Source: Methyloligella sp. | GTDB taxonomy: Bacteria; Pseudomonadota; Alphaproteobacteria; Rhizobiales; JALUTE01 | Assembly: GCA_027058255.1 (NCBI GenBank) | Contig: JALUTE010000248.1 | Location: forward strand, 1 to 12,451 | Length of the DNA stretch: 12,451 nt | Direction: 5' to 3' | In this document: piece by piece, positions 6,915-12,451 of the stretch | How positions within the stretch are numbered: the first letter of the stretch is position 1 | Layout of the letters: every line of letters starts with the position of its first letter | Translations under genes and position numbers: made by a program | The notes under the pieces: model-generated | What the model was told of the DNA's origin: nothing | Seen by the model: the letters and a program-made list of their open reading frames with translations, nothing else | Databases searched by the model: none

Positions 6915-7589
6915 GATCCCGGGGCGTCCCTCCTGGTCTTGCTCGGGCGAGAGCCGATGGTGCGCCCGGTTGCAGCCGGCCGCTCCGGGAATGGCCGCAC
7001 CCTGCGCGCCACGCATGACGCGCAGCCGTGCGGGCAGCGCCCGGGTCTCGCATCCTCTGTGGGCTTCTTCAGGCCCGGGAAGGAACGCACCTCTTCAGGA
7101 ACCGGTGCACCACGGAACGGTTCCGCGCGCCGGCGCGCCGTGCAAGAGAGCGACCTTCCCACTCGATGGCCCGATTGTAGAAGCAAAGACGCATCGTCCG
7201 CCAGCGCGAAAAAGGTCGCAGCAATGGCTTGTGTCGCAGCATCGCTCGCGCCTTGCCCGGCGCGGGGCAGTCGAATTGACGGGCCGATTGGGCGAGACGC
7301 CTCGTCTTTGCGGGCCGCCACATTTGCCTTGACGTGCTGCAAGCGGGTGAGAGCTCGGACGGTCGCGAAGTGCGACCCGTTCGGACCGCCCCGAGCGCGA
7401 CCCATTGGGGCGGGGCCGGAAGCCAGGCAAGGCAATGGTCACAGCACGGTCCGGAAAGAAAAAGCCGGCCCCATCATGGGGCCGGCTCGTTGCTTGTGCG
7501 ATCTCTCTTGCGTGGCTCCCGCTCGCCCGAGGGGGTCATGAATGGCGCGAACGACAAGCCTCGCACGGTGGGACTTGCATCCCGTCTCC
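6915..7589. other. 675-bp stretch without a convincing gene
   Basis: This separates the transporter start from the fadL stop. Open frames on both strands translate to Arg/Ala/Pro-rich sequence with no recognisable domain. It holds the fadL terminator (7455-7487). It also has a GC-poorer block around 7180-7230, and a cluster of inverted repeats at 7098-7124 (GGAACC/GGTTCC arms, with the palindrome GGTGCACC at 7104-7111 between them) about 185-210 bp before the transporter. I could not place a convincing -35/-10 pair for the transporter. The leader is long enough to hide a regulatory RNA, but I see no known riboswitch. Confidence 0.55.
7455..7487 (-). terminator. Intrinsic terminator of the fadL-like gene
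   Basis: AGCCGGCCCC (7463-7472) and GGGGCCGGCT (7478-7487) form a perfect 10-bp stem with an ATCAT loop. Read on the minus strand, the stem is followed by TTTTTCTTTCC, a proper U-tract. It lies about 100 bp after the fadL stop and should separate fadL from the transporter. Confidence 0.88.
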
Positions 7590-9023
7590 TTACTTCAGCG
7601 GCTCTTCCGGCGCGCCGAAGTGCCACACGAGACCGGCGGTGATTTCCCACTGATACATCTCGATGTCGACCGTATTGCCGACGGGGAACACCGTGCCGCC
7701 GAAATTCTTGTCGAGCTCGGTGCCCCTGACGCTGTTGCTCGGCACGTACATGCCGGAGAGCTCAAGGTCGAGATTCTCGGTGACCTTCATCTTGGCGCCG
7801 GCGGTAAAGTGATGCTGCACCACGCCGGGGGCGATGACGTTGAACATCACATCGCGGGAGCCGATGGGATTGGTGTTGTAGGAGTAGCCGGCGCGCAGGG
7901 TGAGCGTGTCGGACACCTCCATCTCGGCGCCGATCTTGAAGATGTCGACGTCCTTCCAGCCAAAGCCGGCACCACCATCCGCTCCGAGGCAACCCGGACC
8001 AACGCCGCCCGTTGCCGTCTGGGTGCAGTTGTAGATGTTGGTCGAGGGATTGGCGATCGACGCGATCTGGCTGTACCAGATGCGCTTGTAGTCGGCCGAG
8101 ATCGTCAGGTTGGGCGTGACGTCGACGGACACACCGATCTGGATGTGCGCCGGAATGTCGAAGTCACCCTGCTCGGCGAAGAGGCCGGAATACTTGTTGA
8201 ACTCGCCCATATACATCTTGCTCGCGGCAGAGGCGGCCACGCGGATGTTCGGCGAGACGTCGACGATGACACCGGCGCGAATGCCATAGCCCCAGGACAC
8301 GTCCACGCCCTGATTGGTGACATTGCCCGGCCGGGTGGAAAGACCAGCGAAAAGGCCAAGGCCATCGAGCTCGATCTGCTGGCGCGCGATCAGCGGCGAG
8401 ACGCCGATCGAAACGTTGCCGAGCTTCTTGGCGAAGCTGACGGCCATGATCGCCTGCTCGAGATTCACGCCCATGGCACCGAAGCAGAATGCGCCGGTTC
8501 CCGTTCCAGCTGCCGTGCCGGGGCCAAAGGCGCCGGAAGCCAAGAGCCGGCAGAAGGTCGAGCCCGGCATGTCCGGCCAGGTCGTGTTCATCCCGCCATT
8601 GCCATAGACCGTGACGCCAAGGGTGTCGACCAGGCCCTGGTTGACGCGCTTGGTCCAGGAGAAGTTGGGAATGAAGAAGAAGTTCCGCTCGCTGTCATAC
8701 TGGCCCACCGGCAGCGTGTTCAGTGGGAATGGGCCGCCGCCGAGGTTCACCGTGTTGCCCTCAGTCGCCGTGAAGGAGCGGCGCGGGCTGAACACGGAGA
8801 CCGACAGGGTGAGCTGATCGTCCACCATGACGATGCCCGCCGGATTGATGGCCGCGATGGTGGCATCGCCCGGATCGGCCAGGCCGGCGCCGCCCAAGGC
8901 CTTGTGCCGCGCGCCATAGCCGATGCCGAAATAGCCCTCGGTCGCGTGGGCCGGGACGAGCCCCGTGCCGATCAGCGCGACCGCGGCGCCAAGCCCCAGA
9001 ATGGTCTTAAAGAATTGTCTCAT
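7590..9023 (-). CDS. fadL: FadL/OmpP1/TodX-family outer-membrane channel
   Basis: A 477-residue outer-membrane beta-barrel of the FadL family, which carries long-chain fatty acids or other hydrophobic molecules (including aromatic hydrocarbons in TodX-type members) across the outer membrane. Visible: a signal peptide with AHA at 25-27 (cleavage after 27); the family N-terminal plug region, GARHKALGGAGLAD followed by D-A-T-x-A-x-x-N-P-A-G (N60-G63); many alternating strands with aromatic girdles; and a barrel-type end, VWHF, seven residues before the C-terminus. Two cysteine pairs (158/180 and 333/345) flank Gly-rich segments and probably form disulfides in outer loops. Start: ATG 9023 has GGGGGGA about five bases upstream. 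It is downstream of tusA on the same strand but behind a terminator, with a 355-bp leader holding a perfect inverted repeat, so it is likely its own unit. The substrate cannot be told, and the symbol denotes family, not proven function. Confidence 0.9.
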   Translation of the reverse strand: MRQFFKTILGLGAAVALIGTGLVPAHATEGYFGIGYGARHKALGGAGLADPGDATIAAINPAGIVMVDDQLTLSVSVFSPRRSFTATEGNTVNLGGGPFPLNTLPVGQYDSERNFFFIPNFSWTKRVNQGLVDTLGVTVYGNGGMNTTWPDMPGSTFCRLLASGAFGPGTAAGTGTGAFCFGAMGVNLEQAIMAVSFAKKLGNVSIGVSPLIARQQIELDGLGLFAGLSTRPGNVTNQGVDVSWGYGIRAGVIVDVSPNIRVAASAASKMYMGEFNKYSGLFAEQGDFDIPAHIQIGVSVDVTPNLTISADYKRIWYSQIASIANPSTNIYNCTQTATGGVGPGCLGADGGAGFGWKDVDIFKIGAEMEVSDTLTLRAGYSYNTNPIGSRDVMFNVIAPGVVQHHFTAGAKMKVTENLDLELSGMYVPSNSVRGTELDKNFGGTVFPVGNTVDIEMYQWEITAGLVWHFGAPEEPLK

Positions 9024-9378
9024 CGAGTCCCCCCGGTTTCGCCAAACTCCTCAACGAGCATTGTGGCCCCTTGAGCTTACTCCAGATGCCCGGCAAGCCG
9101 TTGCCGGCCGAATTGCGAGCGTCACAAAACTCCACGTTTCCAACGCGTGCACACATTGGTGCACGCCCTGGTCCCCCGCGTGCCCATCGCATGCGCGGAA
9201 GGGAAAACCGGTTGCAATTTATCATCCGCGCGCGGCGTTGGCTGTAGCATTGTGGACACAGTTTGGTCCAAAAGGCGCCAGCTTTCTGCCTTTTCGGCGG
9301 ATAACGGGCTTGTCCGAGGGCGCCATGCGGTGGGGAACGAGGCGGCAGGCGCGCCTGGCAGGGGGAGCAGGCTGGCCA
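9024..9378. other. Upstream region of the fadL-like gene
   Basis: A 355-bp gene-free stretch between the tusA terminator and the fadL start. It contains the perfect dyad at 9145-9166 (listed separately) and a weaker one, TGGAC-N8-GTCCA, at 9252-9269. It also has an AT-richer patch around 9205-9222. No sigma70 hexamer pair with good spacing stood out on the minus strand. Confidence 0.55.
9145..9166. promoter_or_regulatory. Perfect dyad, candidate operator upstream of fadL
   Basis: GCGTGCAC (9145-9152) and GTGCACGC (9159-9166) are exact 8-bp arms with a 6-bp spacer; each arm contains the self-palindrome GTGCAC. It lies 122-143 bp before the fadL start. The size fits a dimeric repressor of TetR or GntR type, as is usual for fatty-acid genes, but no regulator gene is present in the window. 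Confidence 0.5.
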
Positions 9379-9406
9379 AAGAAAAACGGCGGCACGAAGC
9401 CGCCGT
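9379..9406 (-). terminator. Intrinsic terminator after tusA
   Basis: ACGGCGGC (9386-9393) and GCCGCCGT (9399-9406) form a perfect 8-bp stem with an ACGAA loop. On the minus strand it is followed by TTTTCTTTGG. It starts 43 bases after the tusA stop and ends the dsrE2-tusA transcript before fadL. Confidence 0.86.
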
Positions 9407-9448
9407 CAGTCGTCATATTGCGGTTGAGTCGTGTCGCTGGAGCGAGAC

Positions 9449-9676
9449 TCAGGAGGTGTGCTTGATGACGAAGCGGTAAACGCCGTCGTCCTGGCTCTGC
9501 TCGACGAGCTCGTTGCCGGTGGTGCGGCAGAAGGCCGCGAAATCCGCCACAGAGCCCGGGTCGGTCGCAAGGACCTCGAGGGTGCCGCCCGCAGGCACGT
9601 CCTTGATGGCCTTCTTGGCCTTGAGGATCGGCAGCGGGCAGTTGAGGCCCTTGGCATCGAGGGTCATGTCAGCCAT
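9449..9676 (-). CDS. tusA: TusA-family sulfur carrier protein
   Basis: A 75-residue cytoplasmic protein of the TusA/SirA/YeeD family. It keeps the signature C-P-x-P (C13, P14, P16) in L-N-C-P-L-P-I-L-K-A-K-K-A-I, where the cysteine carries a persulfide passed between sulfur-relay partners (tRNA thiolation, molybdenum cofactor chemistry or sulfur oxidation, depending on context). The rest matches the small two-layer fold: a first strand, helix AKKAI, then L-E-V-L-A-T-D-P-G-S-V-x-D-F, and a final strand, YRFVIKH. Start: the frame is open to 9802, but ATG 9676 has GGGAG at seven bases and gives the exact family length. ATG 9667 is a weaker option. It lies 160 bp behind dsrE2 on the same strand, the classic dsrE2-tusA pairing of dissimilatory sulfur metabolism, and is followed by a good terminator. 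No hdr or sox genes are visible here. Confidence 0.93.
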   Translation of the reverse strand: MADMTLDAKGLNCPLPILKAKKAIKDVPAGGTLEVLATDPGSVADFAAFCRTTGNELVEQSQDDGVYRFVIKHTS

Positions 9677-9836
9677 GTGAAGTCTCCCTAACTCGTCTGG
9701 TCGTGGTCGAAATTGCAAGATCGTCTCGGACGCCCCGGCTGCACCACCGCCTCGGGACACCTTCAGCAAGACGCCGGCGCGGGCCGCGGCGCAACCGGCC
9801 ACGAGGCCGGCACGACCGGGGCGGAGCCGAGTTCCG

Positions 9837-10343
9837 TCATATGAACAGGTTCACGTCGGAGTTGAGCGCATTCTCCATATAGGTGGCAGCGCCGCCGAGC
9901 TCGATCCCGTCGATCAGATCGCCCTCTTTCATCTCGAACAGGTCGAGGGTCATCTGGCACGCGATCATCTTGACATCGGACTCGACCGCCATGTCGCGCA
10001 GCTCCGGGATGGAGGCGACGCCCTTCTTCTTGATGAGGTTCTTCATCATGGTGGTGGCCATGGCGTTGACGCCCGGAATGGCACCGACGAGATTCGGCAT
10101 CTTCATGTGCATGCCCATCATGGGCATCTCCATGTCCGGCTTGCCGAGAGGCGAGATCTGAAGGTTGAGCTTCTTCTTGAGAAGGGCCAGGCCGTAGAAG
10201 GTGAAGAACATGGTCACGTTCACGCCCATCGCCGCCGCGGTCGTGGCCAGGATGAATGGCGGGTAGGCCCAATCCAGCGTTCCCTTGGTCACGATGATCG
10301 ACATGCTCTTGGCATTGGCGCCGCCGCCGTTTGCGTCAGTCAT
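9837..10343 (-). CDS. dsrE2: DsrE2-type sulfur-trafficking protein (DsrE/DsrF-like)
   Basis: A 168-residue DsrE2-family protein. The family works with TusA (and often a rhodanese) in passing persulfide sulfur. Visible: an N-terminal strand, MSIIVTKGTLDW; two hydrophobic stretches (about 26-42 and 43-56) that could insert in or lie on the membrane; a Met-rich linker (residues 71-82, seven Met in twelve); the conserved cysteine in A-C-Q-M (C129); and the family's ending G-G-A-A-T-Y ... V-N-L-F-I. Length is typical. Start: ATG 10343 with AGGAG at seven bases upstream. A later Met (residue 14) lacks such a site. It is transcribed away from the DsrE-like gene at 10841 across a 497-bp spacer and towards tusA. 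A 6-bp GC palindrome near 9810 between the two genes lacks a T-run, so read-through to tusA is likely. Confidence 0.9.
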   Translation of the reverse strand: MTDANGGGANAKSMSIIVTKGTLDWAYPPFILATTAAAMGVNVTMFFTFYGLALLKKKLNLQISPLGKPDMEMPMMGMHMKMPNLVGAIPGVNAMATTMMKNLIKKKGVASIPELRDMAVESDVKMIACQMTLDLFEMKEGDLIDGIELGGAATYMENALNSDVNLFI

Positions 10344-10840
10344 TCCGCCTCTCCTATGTACCCTCGTCTGATGAGATGAGTGGACGTCCTCGCCGAAATG
10401 TCTTGGCCGTTCCGCGGCCGTCCCCTGGGAGCGCTCGCAAGCACGCCGTTGCGCCCACGAACGCGTCGATCGAACTCACGCCATCTCGCACAGGCGCACT
10501 TGCGTTCCCGCGACCATTGAACGCGGCCGCGGCCTTCGCTGCGATTGCACCCGCCCCTCGCACGAGCGCCGGGTCTCATGCCCCTTCCGCTCGAAGCCGC
10601 AGGCCTTCGCCGGCCCATCGTATCATAATATCAGCAAGTTCTCATATACCGATAATTGCAGGCGGGCGCACCGGTCAAGGCCCATGCGATGATGTAACAC
10701 ACGTTTGGAGCCGTTGGGAAGCACCGCCAGGCACCCCGCCAACGGGACCATTGCCCGTCGCAGCCGGTAGGACTAGGCTGGCAAGGCAGGGGAGGGCGAA
10801 AGAAATCCGGAGCGCGGACACTTCAGGGGACCCGGATATC
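10344..10840. other. Divergent intergenic region between dsrE2 and the DsrE-like gene
   Basis: 497 bp without a gene. The frame of the DsrE-like gene stays open through it but translates to Arg/Pro/Ala-rich noise. The striking part is an AT-rich island at 10621-10657 in otherwise very GC-rich DNA, listed separately. A small hairpin, GGCCG-TTCCG-CGGCC, lies near 10410-10425. Promoters of both sulfur units should be here. Confidence 0.6.
10622..10678 (-). promoter_or_regulatory. AT-rich island with imperfect dyad and possible dsrE2 promoter
   Basis: ATCATAATAT (10622-10631) and ATATACCGAT (10644-10653) are inverted with 7 of 10 matching positions around a 12-bp spacer. On the minus strand TTGACC (10673-10678) and TATCGG (10649-10654) are 18 bp apart: a good -35 but a poor -10. 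The -10 falls inside the right arm, so a protein bound to the dyad would block it. The regulator is unknown; ArsR-type sulfur sensors are one possibility by analogy. Confidence 0.35.
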
Positions 10841-11218
10841 ATGGCAGGAAAACTTGTGATCATCATGGCCAACAGCGGCCCGGGAACCGGTATCGAGCTC
10901 GGCCCTCCGCTCTACCAGGCGGCCACGGCCGCGGCCATGGATTACGAGGTGGAGGTGATCTGCACGGCCGGCGCGAGTCGGCTGATGAAGAAGGGCGTCG
11001 CCGAGACTCTCACCCTCTCCGACGCCTCCGAGCGGACGGTCTACGAGTTCATCAAGGATGCCCGTGCCGCGGGCGTCGTCTTCTATTGCTGCGTGCCGAA
11101 TCTCCATGCCTTCGACATGACCGAGGCCGATCTCATTCCCGAATGCGCCGGGCTGATGGGCGGTGCGCGGCTCATCGAGGAGCTGATGGAGAGCGATTGC
11201 AGGGTGCTGAGCTACTGA
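10841..11218 (+). CDS. Stand-alone DsrE-family protein
   Basis: A 125-residue soluble protein of the DsrE/DsrF-like fold. The N-terminal strand and loop (KLVIIMANSGPGTG, 4-17) are followed by a helix (PPLYQAATAAAMDYEV) and strand VEVICTAGAS with C41. A strand VVFYCCVPN has adjacent cysteines C83 and C84. Two further cysteines (C102, C120) and a terminal strand, CRVLSY, complete it. In this family a cysteine in the middle region carries the sulfur, and C83/C84 are the best candidates. Start: ATG 10841 has AGGGGA at 10825-10830, ten bases away; upstream sequence in frame is not protein-like. It is divergent from dsrE2-tusA, so it probably belongs to the same sulfur-relay function. It resembles the DsrE3-type proteins found with sulfur-oxidation genes, but I cannot fix the subtype. 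The next gene, ccrM, has its own promoter. Confidence 0.82.
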   Translation: MAGKLVIIMANSGPGTGIELGPPLYQAATAAAMDYEVEVICTAGASRLMKKGVAETLTLSDASERTVYEFIKDARAAGVVFYCCVPNLHAFDMTEADLIPECAGLMGGARLIEELMESDCRVLSY

Positions 11219-11292
11219 TCGCGTGGCCGGGCGGGGCGAGGGCGGCCGAGAGGGGCGTTCGTGCAAGGCGCCCGTTCGTGACGGGATGCGCG

Positions 11293-11307
11293 TTAACGGA
11301 TCCTTAA
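11293..11307 (+). promoter_or_regulatory. Perfect CtrA-binding box upstream of ccrM
   Basis: TTAA (11293-11296), seven bases, TTAA (11304-11307): an exact match to the full CtrA consensus TTAA-N7-TTAA. TTAA is very rare in this GC-rich window (the only other one I saw lies inside fadL), so chance is unlikely. It is 124 bp before the ccrM ATG. In Caulobacter, phosphorylated CtrA activates ccrM late in the cell cycle; the same control is inferred here. Confidence 0.85.
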
Positions 11308-11315
11308 GCAGGGAG

Positions 11316-11320
11316 GATTC
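11316..11320. promoter_or_regulatory. GANTC methylation site in the ccrM promoter/leader
   Basis: GATTC, eight bases after the CtrA box. GANTC is the CcrM target, and methylation sites in the Caulobacter ccrM leader take part in feedback on its own transcription. Position near the expected -10/+1 region suggests the same here. Confidence 0.6.
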
Positions 11321-11360
11321 AGGATTTCGCCTCAATCTGCCGGCAAAACCGGCCTGTTCG

Positions 11361-11399
11361 CATGTCCAGTTCGCGTGTCCGGGTCGTGGCCCGGACATG
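11361..11399 (+). repeat. Palindromic leader element of ccrM with two possible pairings
   Basis: TGTCCGGG (11376-11383) pairs with CCCGGACA (11390-11397) around a 6-base loop. CATGTCC (11361-11367) could instead pair with GGACATG (11393-11399). The two pairings exclude each other. A small hairpin, GCCGG-CAAAA-CCGGC, lies just upstream (11339-11353). It could be leader-RNA structure or a dispersed palindrome. Confidence 0.4.
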
Positions 11400-11431
11400 T
11401 AGGTGTCACCAGCGTTCGAGAGTTGCGTTTC

Positions 11432-12451
11432 ATGGTTGCGTCCCCGTCCTCCGCCTCCGGTCCGGCGCGTCGCCGAGCCCGCCAGGATCGCTCCGAGCCC
11501 GCTAGGGTTTGCCCGTCCCGTGAGGGGCGCACTCGGGATGTCGAGCGCGCCAGCAAGGCGGAGAGCGTCGCCCCCGACCGGGTGATTGTCGGCGACTGCC
11601 TCGACGTGCTCCGCCATCTGCCCGCCGAGAGCGTCGATCTCGTCTTCGCCGACCCGCCCTACAACCTGCAGCTGGAGGGCGAGCTGCTGCGTCCCGACAA
11701 CAACACGCGCGTCGACGGCGTGCATCAGGACTGGGACAAGTTTGCGAGTTTCGAAGCCTATGACCGGTTCTCGCGGGCCTGGCTCGCCGAGTGCCGGCGT
11801 GTCCTCAAGCCCGATGGCGCGCTCTGGGTGATCGGCTCCTATCACAACGTCTTCCGCCTCGGCAGCGCGCTGCAGGACCTCGGCTACTGGATCCTCAACG
11901 ATATCGTCTGGCGCAAGAGCAACCCGATGCCGAATTTCCGCGGCCGGCGCTTCACCAATGCGCACGAGACGCTGATCTGGGCGGCCCGCGGCCAACGTTC
12001 GCGCTACACCTTCAACTACGACGCCATGAAGGCCGGCAATGACGATGTGCAGATGCGCTCGGACTGGCTGTTTCCCATCTGCTCGGGACCCGAGCGGCTG
12101 AGGGATGGCGAGGGGCGCAAGGCGCATCCGACACAGAAGCCGGAGGCGCTCCTGCACCGCATCCTCCTGGCGACCACCCGGCCGGGCGATCTGGTTCTCG
12201 ACCCGTTTTTCGGAACCGGCACCACGGGTGCCGTTGCGCGCAGGCTCGGGCGCAAATGGCTCGGCATCGAGCGGGATGCGGACTATGCGCGCCAGGCCCG
12301 CGAGCGCATCGCGCGGGTGCGCCCCCTCGGCCCCGATGCCCTCGGCACCATGCCGGCGAAACGCTCCGCACCGCGCGTGCCCTTCGGCACCCTCATCGAG
12401 CTCAATCTCCTCGAGCCCGGCACGACGCTCTGGGATCGGCGGGCGCGCATT
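11432..12451 (+). CDS. ccrM: CcrM-type DNA adenine-N6 methyltransferase (GANTC), 3' end cut by window
   Basis: 340 codons are visible, with no stop before the window edge. It is the cell-cycle methyltransferase CcrM, which methylates adenine in GANTC after replication and acts with CtrA and GcrA. Motif order is that of beta-class enzymes: catalytic D-P-P-Y (74-77, motif IV) first, then the target-recognition region (NPMPNFRGRRFTNAHETLIWA, then TFNYDAMK and VQMRSDW), then AHPTQKPEAL and the AdoMet loop D-P-F-F-G-T-G-T-T-G (257-266, motif I). After that the CcrM-specific C-terminal domain begins (RVPFGTLIELNLL) and is cut off, with perhaps 40-50 residues missing. Start: ATG 11432 gives about 46 residues before the conserved G-D-C motif region, rich in Arg and Ser and longer than in Caulobacter. 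The binding site is weak (GAGAG around 11418-11422). A GTG at 11582 is in frame but would be too short. The promoter has a CtrA box and a GANTC site. Confidence 0.93.
   Translation, partial: MVASPSSASGPARRRARQDRSEPARVCPSREGRTRDVERASKAESVAPDRVIVGDCLDVLRHLPAESVDLVFADPPYNLQLEGELLRPDNNTRVDGVHQDWDKFASFEAYDRFSRAWLAECRRVLKPDGALWVIGSYHNVFRLGSALQDLGYWILNDIVWRKSNPMPNFRGRRFTNAHETLIWAARGQRSRYTFNYDAMKAGNDDVQMRSDWLFPICSGPERLRDGEGRKAHPTQKPEALLHRILLATTRPGDLVLDPFFGTGTTGAVARRLGRKWLGIERDADYARQARERIARVRPLGPDALGTMPAKRSAPRVPFGTLIELNLLEPGTTLWDRRARI

Noticed and set aside
7104..7111. GGTGCACC before the transporter sharing GTGCAC with the fadL dyad
   Set aside because: The same six-mer also occurs at about 4076 and 4141 without relation to promoters, so a shared regulator is not supported.
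7098..7124. Possible EcfG-type general stress promoter (GGAAC ... CGTT)
   Set aside because: The GGAACC is present, but the downstream element reads CGGTT at 14 bp rather than CGTT at 16-17 bp, so the match fails.
6878..7541. Open frames on both strands in the gap before the transporter
   Set aside because: Neither has a convincing start signal, domain or natural composition; treated as non-coding.
9024..9028. GAGTC (GANTC) touching the fadL start codon
   Set aside because: GANTC sites are scattered through the genes of this window; without a CtrA or GcrA signal nearby this one looks like chance.
7542..9074. Long plus-strand open frame (510 codons) opposite fadL
   Set aside because: No recognisable domain. 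The minus strand gives a signal peptide, the FadL plug motif and a full barrel, so this is a GC-driven shadow.
9800..9820. Hairpin CCGGCC-ACGA-GGCCGG between dsrE2 and tusA as a terminator
   Set aside because: The stem is only 6 bp and has no T-run on the minus strand, so it should not separate the two genes.
10823..12157. Minus-strand open frame opposite the DsrE-like gene and ccrM
   Set aside because: It spans two unrelated genes and the CtrA promoter region; its translation is noise, while the plus strand carries DPPY and the AdoMet loop.

Overview
The window is strongly GC-rich chromosomal DNA and most likely comes from an alphaproteobacterium, probably Hyphomicrobiales (Rhizobiales). 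The main evidence is a CcrM-type cell-cycle DNA adenine methyltransferase at the right end. It lies behind a perfect CtrA box (TTAA-N7-TTAA) and a GANTC site, which is the arrangement of the alphaproteobacterial cell-cycle circuit. The tandem YcjX-like and YcjF-like pair and the general codon choice fit this assignment. No phage, transposon, CRISPR, tRNA or rRNA was seen.

Layout from left to right. Bases 1-435 have no convincing gene but carry two strong perfect hairpins. A small secreted basic protein of unknown function follows (436-894, +). Next is the translationally coupled pair ycjX-like (1141-2622, +) and ycjF-like/DUF697 (2619-3689, +), encoding a P-loop NTPase and its membrane partner. 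A 99-residue orphan soluble protein (3838-4137, +) closes the plus-strand block. It converges on a minus-strand pair: an SLC13/DASS-type anion transporter (6914-5385) and a tandem-domain universal stress protein (5290-4304). A 675-bp stretch without a gene separates that pair from a FadL/OmpP1 outer-membrane channel (9023-7590, -), which ends in a good intrinsic terminator.

The most interesting block is a divergent sulfur-trafficking locus. On the minus strand are a DsrE2 homologue (10343-9837) and a TusA sulfur carrier (9676-9449), followed by an intrinsic terminator. On the plus strand, across a roughly 500-bp spacer, is a stand-alone DsrE-like protein (10841-11218). The spacer contains an AT-rich island with an imperfect dyad that overlaps a possible dsrE2 promoter. 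All three proteins keep candidate sulfur-carrying cysteines, yet no oxidase, hdr, sox, rhodanese or sulfur-source enzyme is visible in the window. FadL and the anion transporter follow on the same strand but behind terminators or long gaps, so a joint uptake-and-trafficking role for sulfur compounds is only a hypothesis.

The right edge cuts the ccrM gene (from 11432, +). Its methyltransferase core is complete, but the CcrM-specific C-terminal domain is truncated by the window end.
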